Source: Candidatus Thorarchaeota archaeon (GTDB taxonomy: Archaea > Asgardarchaeota > Thorarchaeia > Thorarchaeales > Thorarchaeaceae). Taken from it: a stretch of 16,132 nucleotides of DNA. The translations under genes and the position numbers were made by a program. Numbering within the stretch: position 1 is the stretch's first letter; each line of letters begins with the position of its first letter. Below the pieces are notes generated by a model, which did not search any database, was not told the origin of the DNA, and worked only from the letters and a program-made list of their open reading frames with translations. Positions 5,473 to 11,564 of the stretch are shown piece by piece. The stretch is from NCBI GenBank assembly GCA_016841005.1, contig JAEORG010000362.1:1-16132 (forward strand). The letters run 5' to 3'.

Positions 5473-7250
5473 ATCTTTACGATTGCTGTTATTCTAAATT
5501 CTTCACCGACTACGCCTAACATAGCAGTGAACTGATCTCCAATCTGCAAGTTTAGGAGTGTATACCAGTCTGTCAGATTCATCCAAGCCTTCGCACCGAC
5601 AATGTATTGGTAGGTTGAGTTTGTGGTTCCTAAGACAACATGAGTGTCACCATCTTCGACATATGTGTTGATACTTGTGACATTTGCAGTGAGTGAAATC
5701 ATGTCAGTTGGTTCCTCAATGATCTCGCCGCCAATGGCCTCGATGAAACCTTCCCTCACAGCTTGTACTAGATTGGATCCAGTAAGAGCACCAGACCTTT
5801 CAAGTGTATACGATACTGATACATCTGCAGCATCTGCCATCGCAAATGCATGTAGTCTGATATCTGACACGTAGAACTCTTCGGTATCAGAGTCGTAGTA
5901 GCCATCATACCAGTAGATTGGGCAATACCATACATTCCTATAGGTGCTAGGACCAATCTGCACTGGATAGAGTAATGGCATTGCACCAAAGTAATCTCCG
6001 GTCACAGGAGTTGGAAATGCCTTGATTACCTGATTTATTGCAGCTTCACCACTTACGTAACCCAATTGACTAAGATCGTGATAGAAGATACCATGCTTGG
6101 TAGCTCGAATCATTCCGCTCAACGACAGCGTAGTCGAACCTGGTGGATGAACTGCAATTAATGCTTCAACACGATTTGTGTCTGGATTGAGTATGTATCT
6201 TGTGTCCTCAGTCATCTCTAGTCGGTCATTTGATGGAGCTATAAACCAGAGAAAACCCCCAGCGAAGAGATCAAAGGTATCTCCTCTGCGATAGCCTCCC
6301 CATCGATTGATTTGACGTTCTAGCCATTCCTCGCTATATGCCTGGGTGACCCAATCTGGTGTGTCATCTATTGTATCATAATAAAATATCGAGCCATTAT
6401 GGTAATACAGTACAGGTCCTAAGGGTCGCTCGACAAAGTCCCATCCCAACTGTGTCCTTGTCTGAATGTACACTAACTCTCCAGTTGGATCCCATGTTGG
6501 ATATGCATACTCATAGGCATTCGTCATGTCATTGAGATAGTTGCCAAATTGGATGTTTCTATCCCAAAAGAGCCCTTCACCTACGGGAATCTGAACATCT
6601 GTTATGACCTCGACCAAAGCGGGGTCGTTTGCATCTACAACTATCAACCCTTTGATGTAGTTCTCAGACAACACATTGGTAGACACTATGACACATACCC
6701 AGACCAACCGATCGTTTTTCGTAGTGATATGCGTAGCAGCAATCTCAATATTGGAACCTATTGAAGCGAATTGTTGACGTGCTACATATGATGCGTACTC
6801 TTCAGTCACTAATCTGACTTGATTATCAGGAATGGATGAGTTGAAGAGTGGGTTGGTTGATTCTCTGATGTACTCAGTATTGACAAAATTCGCATTTGAT
6901 ACATCTGAGGTCCATCCTATTAAACCAGAGAACATTGGCATTATAATAAGGATGATCAACCCTATACACATCAAAGGCATCCGAATGCCCTCAACGATTT
7001 GTTCAATACTTCCGGGTCTGAAACCTCCTGAGAAGAGAAGTAGTAATGCGATACTCATCACTAGGGTAATAACCGCCCATGGCAAGGTCAACCCAACGAA
7101 GAGACATATTACTATCCATGCACCAGTTCCCCAAAAGAGTCTCAAAGGCAACCATCTGATTAGTTGATTGAATCTAAGCATCCCTTTTTGATATGGTATA
7201 GGAATCGCATGAACAATTATTGAAACAAGTAAGAATAGCATGACATTCAT
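5469..7250 (-). CDS. Large multi-spanning membrane protein with extracytoplasmic domain and OB-like C-terminus, function unknown
   Basis: A 593-residue protein. Hydrophobic segments at about 1-17, 41-56, 57-75 and 91-112 anchor it. The remaining ~480 residues are polar, Tyr/Trp-rich and hold several N-x-S/T sequons, as expected for an outside-facing domain. Positions 144-220 (VRLVTEEYA..., IKGLIVVDANDP) are followed by TPDWVTQAYSEEWLERQIN (297-315), NRWGGYRRGD (315-324) and FPTPVTG (412-418). The end (about 517-593) looks like a small OB/beta domain with LQIGDQFTAML. The order of these motifs resembles, from memory, an uncharacterised membrane-anchored family of Clostridia sometimes labelled CvpA-like. 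The start is supported by 'gaggtt' six bases upstream. It lies 87 bases after the leuD-like gene on the same strand and may be a separate unit. No enzymatic motif is recognised. Confidence 0.8.
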   Translation of the reverse strand: MNVMLFLLVSIIVHAIPIPYQKGMLRFNQLIRWLPLRLFWGTGAWIVICLFVGLTLPWAVITLVMSIALLLLFSGGFRPGSIEQIVEGIRMPLMCIGLIILIIMPMFSGLIGWTSDVSNANFVNTEYIRESTNPLFNSSIPDNQVRLVTEEYASYVARQQFASIGSNIEIAATHITTKNDRLVWVCVIVSTNVLSENYIKGLIVVDANDPALVEVITDVQIPVGEGLFWDRNIQFGNYLNDMTNAYEYAYPTWDPTGELVYIQTRTQLGWDFVERPLGPVLYYHNGSIFYYDTIDDTPDWVTQAYSEEWLERQINRWGGYRRGDTFDLFAGGFLWFIAPSNDRLEMTEDTRYILNPDTNRVEALIAVHPPGSTTLSLSGMIRATKHGIFYHDLSQLGYVSGEAAINQVIKAFPTPVTGDYFGAMPLLYPVQIGPSTYRNVWYCPIYWYDGYYDSDTEEFYVSDIRLHAFAMADAADVSVSYTLERSGALTGSNLVQAVREGFIEAIGGEIIEEPTDMISLTANVTSINTYVEDGDTHVVLGTTNSTYQYIVGAKAWMNLTDWYTLLNLQIGDQFTAMLGVVGEEFRITAIVKI

Positions 7251-7280
7251 GTTCTAACCTCAATAGTAACGAGCGCTACC

Positions 7281-7298
7281 CCCTCTCAGGATGGAGGG
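7281..7298. other. Weak hairpin between the dehydratase small-subunit gene and the membrane-protein gene
   Basis: CCCTC at 7281-7285 pairs with GAGGG at 7294-7298 around an eight-base loop, in the 87-base gap between two minus-strand genes. The T-rich flank lies on the plus-strand side rather than downstream on the minus strand, so a terminator role for the upstream operon is only possible. The rest of the gap is AT-rich and could hold a promoter for the membrane-protein gene. Confidence 0.25.
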
Positions 7299-7337
7299 CT
7301 AATATCATTTTCCTCTTTCAATATTCAAATGAATGTT

Positions 7338-7832
7338 CTACGGATGCTGTTTCTTGTACCAAGCCACTGCGCCTCCTGCAGAGAGTAGGTCAAGCATCCT
7401 CTCAGGAACACAGTTTCCTGAATACTCATTCTTGGTTTCAATATTCAGAACTTTACCACTCACAAGATCTACCTGAATCTCTTGCCCTTCATCAATTCCT
7501 TGTGTTACATCTGGGACGATTAATGCAGGTAAACCGATGTTGAATGCATTTCTGTAAAAGATCCTTGCAAATGATTCTGCTATCACACAAGATATCCCGA
7601 CTTCTTTGAGTACCATCGGTGCTTCCTCTCGTGAAGAGCCACTTCCAAAGTTCCTTCCTGCGACAACGATATCTCCTTTCTTTACAGTATCCACAAAATC
7701 TGGTCTAATAACCTCAAAAGTATGTTTTGCCATTTCTTCGTAATTGAGTAGTGTAAGATATCTTCCTTGAATTATCTCATCAGTATTGATATCATCCCCA
7801 AAGACTCTTGCAAATCCACTGAACTGATTCAT
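7338..7832 (-). CDS. leuD: 3-isopropylmalate / homoaconitate-type dehydratase, small subunit
   Basis: A 164-residue swivel-domain subunit that pairs with the large subunit encoded two bases upstream to isomerise a 2-alkylmalate by dehydration and rehydration. Signature parts are GDDINTDEIIQGRYL (12-26), AGRNFGSGSSREEAP with the catalytic-loop serines (58-72), SFARIFYRNAFNIGLP (87-102) and GKVLNIET (125-132). The length is typical of archaeal stand-alone small subunits. The specificity loop after the NTDEI motif reads YLTL (25-28) rather than the YLRT or YLVY patterns I associate with homoaconitase and isopropylmalate isomerase, so substrate choice is open. A strong SD 'ggaggt' within the end of the large-subunit gene supports the start and translational coupling. 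Confidence 0.93.
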   Translation of the reverse strand: MNQFSGFARVFGDDINTDEIIQGRYLTLLNYEEMAKHTFEVIRPDFVDTVKKGDIVVAGRNFGSGSSREEAPMVLKEVGISCVIAESFARIFYRNAFNIGLPALIVPDVTQGIDEGQEIQVDLVSGKVLNIETKNEYSGNCVPERMLDLLSAGGAVAWYKKQHP

Positions 7833-7834
7833 CG

Positions 7835-9100
7835 CTAGACCTCCCTAGGATCTGTAATCACGCCCTTCAGAGCGCTTGCTGCAACAGTTGCAGGTGACGC
7901 GAGATAGACAGACGAATCAGGATGACCCATTCGTCCTTTGAAGTTGCGATTTGTACTGGACACACAAACTTCTCCAGGACCTAAAACGCCCAGATGTCCT
8001 CCTACGCATGCGCCACATGTAGAGTTAGTTACGACCGCCCCCGCTCTCATCAAGGTTTCTACAATACCCTCCTGCAACGCAGCAAGATAGGTGTCTCTGC
8101 TGGCTGGAGTAACGATAAGTCTAACATTTGGATGAATTTTCTTTCCTCTAATAATTTCAGCAGCTATCCGAAGGTCTTCTATTCGTCCATTTGTGCACGA
8201 GCCAATGAATGCTTGGTCTATCTCAACTGAACCTATCTCTGATATTATCTTACCATTTGCAGGAGAATGTGGAACAGCGACCATTGGCTCAAGTGGCTCG
8301 TCATTGAGATCAATTGTGAGTCTGTCTACATACGTTGCATCTGCATCAGGAGTATATTCTTTCCAATTATCTTTACTTGAATTCTTCTTAACCCACTCTT
8401 TGACGCCTTCATTAACTTGCATTATGCAGCTTTTTGCTCCTGATTCCACACTCATGTTACATATTGTCATTCTAGACCCAATCGACATCTCATCAATAGT
8501 AGGACCATGGAATTCCATTGATTGATAATTTGCACCATCAGTTCCCAAATCTCTAATAATCTTGAGAATGAGATCTTTGCTCATCACACGATGAGGTATC
8601 TGTCCACTGACATCAAGTCTTAATGACTCAGGCACTCTGAGCCATATTCTTCCCGTTGCTAGAATAAGTGCACTGTCTGTTGCCGCAAGACCTGTGGAAA
8701 ACGCATTAAATGCACCATATGTTGTGGAATGTGAATCGCTACCAATTATTAGATCACCTGGAGCGGCTAATCCATGTTCTGCAAGAACTTGATGGCATAT
8801 TCCACAGTTCACATCACAGAAGTTTCTGATACCTTGCTTCTTGACAAATTCTCGATTCTTGATGTGTATCTCTGCACTTTGAGTATCTGGGGCTGGTGCC
8901 CAATGATCATTAACAACAAGAACACGATTTGGGTCCCACACCTTTTCAAATCCCATTTCTTCAAGGATTGGGATAATTCTTGAACCTAGAACTTCGTGGA
9001 CCATGAGAAGGTCCACACTAACATCAACAATCTCACCAGCTACTGCTCTTCCTTCATTTGTATGTGCAGCTAGAATTTTTTCTGCAAGTGTGTACCCCAT
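7835..9100 (-). CDS. leuC: 3-isopropylmalate / homoaconitate-type dehydratase, large subunit
   Basis: A 421-residue aconitase-superfamily subunit carrying the [4Fe-4S] cluster. Cluster ligands are C302 in GSCTNGR (301-306) and C362 and C365 in STCGACVGGH (360-369). Other family signatures are VNDHWAPAPDTQ (63-74), HQVLAEHGLAAPGDLIIGSDSH (103-124), the ATDSALILATG helix (140-150) and SSTNRNFKGRMG (381-392). The length matches archaeal/LeuC-2-type large subunits. It lies three bases after the dehydrogenase gene and two bases before the small subunit, with 'ggagg' before its ATG, so all three are expressed together. Leucine biosynthesis is the likeliest pathway; lysine (AAA) or another 2-oxoacid elongation route would use the same fold. 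No alkylmalate synthase gene lies in the window. Confidence 0.95.
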   Translation of the reverse strand: MGYTLAEKILAAHTNEGRAVAGEIVDVSVDLLMVHEVLGSRIIPILEEMGFEKVWDPNRVLVVNDHWAPAPDTQSAEIHIKNREFVKKQGIRNFCDVNCGICHQVLAEHGLAAPGDLIIGSDSHSTTYGAFNAFSTGLAATDSALILATGRIWLRVPESLRLDVSGQIPHRVMSKDLILKIIRDLGTDGANYQSMEFHGPTIDEMSIGSRMTICNMSVESGAKSCIMQVNEGVKEWVKKNSSKDNWKEYTPDADATYVDRLTIDLNDEPLEPMVAVPHSPANGKIISEIGSVEIDQAFIGSCTNGRIEDLRIAAEIIRGKKIHPNVRLIVTPASRDTYLAALQEGIVETLMRAGAVVTNSTCGACVGGHLGVLGPGEVCVSSTNRNFKGRMGHPDSSVYLASPATVAASALKGVITDPREV

Positions 9101-9103
9101 TCA

Positions 9104-10258
9104 CTAGCCTCCTGCTCGAGATCTGATTTTTGAAATTATCTCTTCGGTTACCTGTTGACTTGATGAAGGTGAAACTTTGGCCCATTTGTCTTTGCAAAGG
9201 TCATATGTGCGGATTTTACCTTCTTTGAGAATTTCTGCTATTGATTCCTCAATCCACATTGCTCCCTTTATACAACCTGAGCTTTTCCTTCTCATTCCTA
9301 ACCAATCCAATAACATCGCACCCGAGAGAATTGATGCTAAGGGATTCGATGTACCCTTTCCGTAATGCTTTGGTGCGGAACCATGTACAGGCTCAAACAC
9401 CGCATGTTTTTCACCAATACTTCCTGCAGGTGCCATTCCTAAACCGCCTTGGAGTGTTGCACCTAGATCTGTTATTATATCACCAAAAGCATTTGGTGCC
9501 ACTACCACGTCATAAAATGAAGGATTTCTAATCATCCATTGAGTAAATGCATCCACATAGGCATAATCTGTTGAAATCCCTGGGAACTCTTTTGCTACCT
9601 CGTTGAATGAGTTTCTGAATAATTGACAACCAGCAAGTAAGTTGCTTTTGTCAACGCAGGTCACACGTTTCTGTTTGTCGCTGGGTGCACCGTCACGCGA
9701 TACCGCTTGTTCAAATGCGAATCTCGAAACCCTCATACTTCCCTTTCTTGTGATAATTCGTTTATCGATGACCATTTCTGCGTCTTCAGACCTAGCAGGA
9801 TGTTCTTGAGGTGCATACAATCCCTCTGTATTCTCTCGAACCATAACCATGTCGATATCATTATGACTAATTCCAGCTAAGGGCGTGGGAACACCTTCAT
9901 ACAACTTGACTGGTCTGAGATTGGCATAGAGTTCTAAATCAAGTCGCAATCCAATTACTACACTGTACCCTGCTAGATGTCCGTCTGGTCTACGAACAAC
10001 TTCGCCATCATTGGTGTTCGCTCCGACTGCACCTAATAGTATAGCATCAGCTTCCTTCTTTGTAAACTCCTCAGCTTCAGCTGACCACTCTCTTCCTGTC
10101 TTCAGATAATACTCTCCACCGCATTCAAATTCAGTGAATTCAAGATTATATCCTGATGTAAACTCCTCTGCGGTTTGTAAGACTCTAACTGTTTGAGGAA
10201 CAACCTCTCTTCCGATTCCATCTCCTGGTAAGACAGCGATTTTGAAGATCTGACCCAC
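9104..10258 (-). CDS. leuB: Isopropylmalate/isocitrate-type beta-decarboxylating dehydrogenase
   Basis: A 384-residue enzyme oxidising and decarboxylating a 3-substituted malate, presumably 3-isopropylmalate given the neighbouring leuCD. It has LPGDGIG (10-16), substrate arginines R105, R115 and R141 (LRLDLELYANLRPVK; VRENTEGLYA), catalytic K204 in VDKSNLL and metal aspartates D260/D264 in APNAFGDIITDL. The cofactor loop reads EPVHGSAPKHYGKG (289-302). NAD-dependent isopropylmalate enzymes usually have Asp at the K297 position, while NADP isocitrate dehydrogenases have Lys, so NADP use is suggested. The region before the substrate helix (RRPDGHLAGYSVVIGL) is not the textbook LeuB sequence, so isocitrate, homoisocitrate or tartrate-like substrates remain possible. 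The start codon is GTG, supported by 'aggtga' about eight bases upstream, which overlaps the TAG of the preceding gene. Confidence 0.88.
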   Translation of the reverse strand: MGQIFKIAVLPGDGIGREVVPQTVRVLQTAEEFTSGYNLEFTEFECGGEYYLKTGREWSAEAEEFTKKEADAILLGAVGANTNDGEVVRRPDGHLAGYSVVIGLRLDLELYANLRPVKLYEGVPTPLAGISHNDIDMVMVRENTEGLYAPQEHPARSEDAEMVIDKRIITRKGSMRVSRFAFEQAVSRDGAPSDKQKRVTCVDKSNLLAGCQLFRNSFNEVAKEFPGISTDYAYVDAFTQWMIRNPSFYDVVVAPNAFGDIITDLGATLQGGLGMAPAGSIGEKHAVFEPVHGSAPKHYGKGTSNPLASILSGAMLLDWLGMRRKSSGCIKGAMWIEESIAEILKEGKIRTYDLCKDKWAKVSPSSSQQVTEEIISKIRSRAGG

Positions 10259-10268
10259 TTCTTTTCAC

Positions 10269-10598
10269 CTAATAGCTTCCTAACCAACCAAGGCTTTTCC
10301 CAGTATCATCAATGATTGAAACCATTGTATCCATTCTTTCGCCATCATGATATCTGGACTTACACCTAATTGTGAAAGCTCTCTTGCACTTATTACATTC
10401 GACCAACCAATCCTCAACCATTTCCTCTACTCCACTTCCTGTAATCTCCTCTGGAATACTCTTGACATCAAGAAGGTTGAGTTCTACTCCATCACATTCG
10501 TACGTGCATGCTTTCAATGGAATGCCTTCCATGCCTCTTCGTCCTAATGCAACAAATACTTGATCAGGTAATTCGTCTAAGGTCCTGGCTTCAGTCAT
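10269..10598 (-). CDS. Uncharacterised Cys-rich small protein, probable metal site, first gene of the leuBCD operon
   Basis: A 109-residue protein I do not recognise. Cysteines at 31, 35, 68, 71 and 79 form CTYEC and CNKCKRAFTIRC, which could build a zinc ribbon-like or Fe-S site between two beta-rich halves; the rest is acidic and soluble with no membrane segment. It begins the operon: 'gaggtga' lies six to seven bases before its ATG, and its TAG falls ten bases before the GTG of the dehydrogenase gene. Co-transcription with an iron-sulphur dehydratase suggests an accessory or regulatory role, but that is context only. The coding frame has natural composition and a good SD, so it is probably a real gene. 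Confidence 0.7.
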   Translation of the reverse strand: MTEARTLDELPDQVFVALGRRGMEGIPLKACTYECDGVELNLLDVKSIPEEITGSGVEEMVEDWLVECNKCKRAFTIRCKSRYHDGERMDTMVSIIDDTGKSLGWLGSY

Positions 10599-10631
10599 CT
10601 TTTCACCTCTCGTTATTCAGCCACCACTACG

Positions 10632-10639
10632 GATAAATG
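10632..10639 (+). promoter_or_regulatory. Candidate TATA box for a leaderless FAH-family transcript
   Basis: 'gataaatg' is centred about 26 bases before the ATG at 10662, the distance at which archaeal transcription normally starts. No convincing SD precedes this ATG, so the mRNA may begin at or next to the start codon. Confidence 0.35.
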
Positions 10640-10652
10640 AAGCGTTAGGGCA

Positions 10653-10660
10653 AGTATATA
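10653..10660 (-). promoter_or_regulatory. Candidate TATA box for the Cys-rich/leuBCD operon
   Basis: On the minus strand 'tatatact' lies about 57 bases before the ATG at 10598. A start near 10631 would give a leader of about 32 bases that includes the SD 'gaggtga'. On the plus strand the same AT-rich block touches the ATG of the divergent gene and is too close to serve it. Confidence 0.4.
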
Positions 10661-10661
10661 C

Positions 10662-11564
10662 ATGCGGCTTGTCACCTACACACGATTGGGTGTTCCCTCA
10701 ATTGGAATCGAACTCGATGAGGGTGTACTTGATATTCCTGAGGCAGCGTCTCGTTTTGGACGAATGCATCATGTTCATGGGAAGCTATTCCCAGCAACGA
10801 TGATCGATCTTTTGCAGTGGCCTGCTGGTGTAGAAGTTGTTCGTCAAATATTAGATAGATACAATGATGCAACAGATGAAGAGCGCCCCCTCTTGTATGA
10901 ATTATCCAATGTACGATTTCTTGCGCCACTTCCTCGTCCTGGAAAGATAGTAGCACTTGGGTTAAATTATCGGGGACACATTGAAGAAACAGGACGAGAT
11001 ATACCCGAATTCCCAGTAGTATTTACGAAGTTTTCTTCATCAGTAATTGGTCCTGATGATGATATTGTTATACCGAGTGTGAGCAAGAAGATAGACTGGG
11101 AGGTGGAATTAGGAGTAGTGATAGGAAAGACCTGCACTGATGTTTCTGAGAAAGATGCTATTGATTATGTTGCTGGATATACCATCATCAATGATGTAAC
11201 TGCGAGAGACCTTCAAAGGAAAGATGGTCAATGGGTTCGAGCTAAATCACTTGACACATTTTGTCCAATGGGACCGTGTATACAAACAGCTGATGAATTA
11301 GGTGATGCCTCAGAACTAAAAATTCATACTAAAGTAAACGGTATAATTAAACAAGAGTCCAATACTTCCAATCTTCTAAACAATGTCCCGAAGATAATAT
11401 CCTATCTGTCAAAGTCCTTTACTCTTGAACCCGGAGATGTTATTTCTACAGGAACGCCATCTGGTGTTGGATATGCTAGAGATCCTCCTGAATACCTTAA
11501 ATCAGGTGACGAGGTTGAACTTTTCATAGAAGGTATTGGTTACCTACGAAACAGAGTTGCTTGA
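10662..11564 (+). CDS. Fumarylacetoacetate hydrolase (FAH) family protein
   Basis: A 300-residue member of the FAH superfamily, whose enzymes hydrolyse, isomerise or decarboxylate acylpyruvates and related 2-oxo-diacids using a divalent metal. The N-terminal part (1-90) is the usual variable domain. The core has ALGLNYRGHIEE (98-109) with the catalytic-type H106, the metal ligands E147 and E149 in WEVELGVVIG and D178 in NDVTARDLQ, K195, and GTPSGVGYARDP (264-275). Family members act as acylpyruvases, oxaloacetate decarboxylases/tautomerases or HHDD isomerases, and these cannot be separated by eye. It diverges from the leuBCD operon with only 63 bases between, so both may share control. Its TGA abuts the stop of the convergent GH36 gene with no space for a terminator. 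Confidence 0.92.
   Translation: MRLVTYTRLGVPSIGIELDEGVLDIPEAASRFGRMHHVHGKLFPATMIDLLQWPAGVEVVRQILDRYNDATDEERPLLYELSNVRFLAPLPRPGKIVALGLNYRGHIEETGRDIPEFPVVFTKFSSSVIGPDDDIVIPSVSKKIDWEVELGVVIGKTCTDVSEKDAIDYVAGYTIINDVTARDLQRKDGQWVRAKSLDTFCPMGPCIQTADELGDASELKIHTKVNGIIKQESNTSNLLNNVPKIISYLSKSFTLEPGDVISTGTPSGVGYARDPPEYLKSGDEVELFIEGIGYLRNRVA

Noticed and set aside
5644..5874. Plus-strand frames inside the membrane-protein gene (also 6549-6764 and 6832-7167)
   Set aside because: They are antisense shadows of a long minus-strand coding frame with no SD or family resemblance.
8193..8525. 110-codon plus-strand frame inside the dehydratase large-subunit gene
   Set aside because: It is antisense to a clearly conserved gene with Fe-S cysteines and has a low-complexity Ser/Thr/Leu composition.
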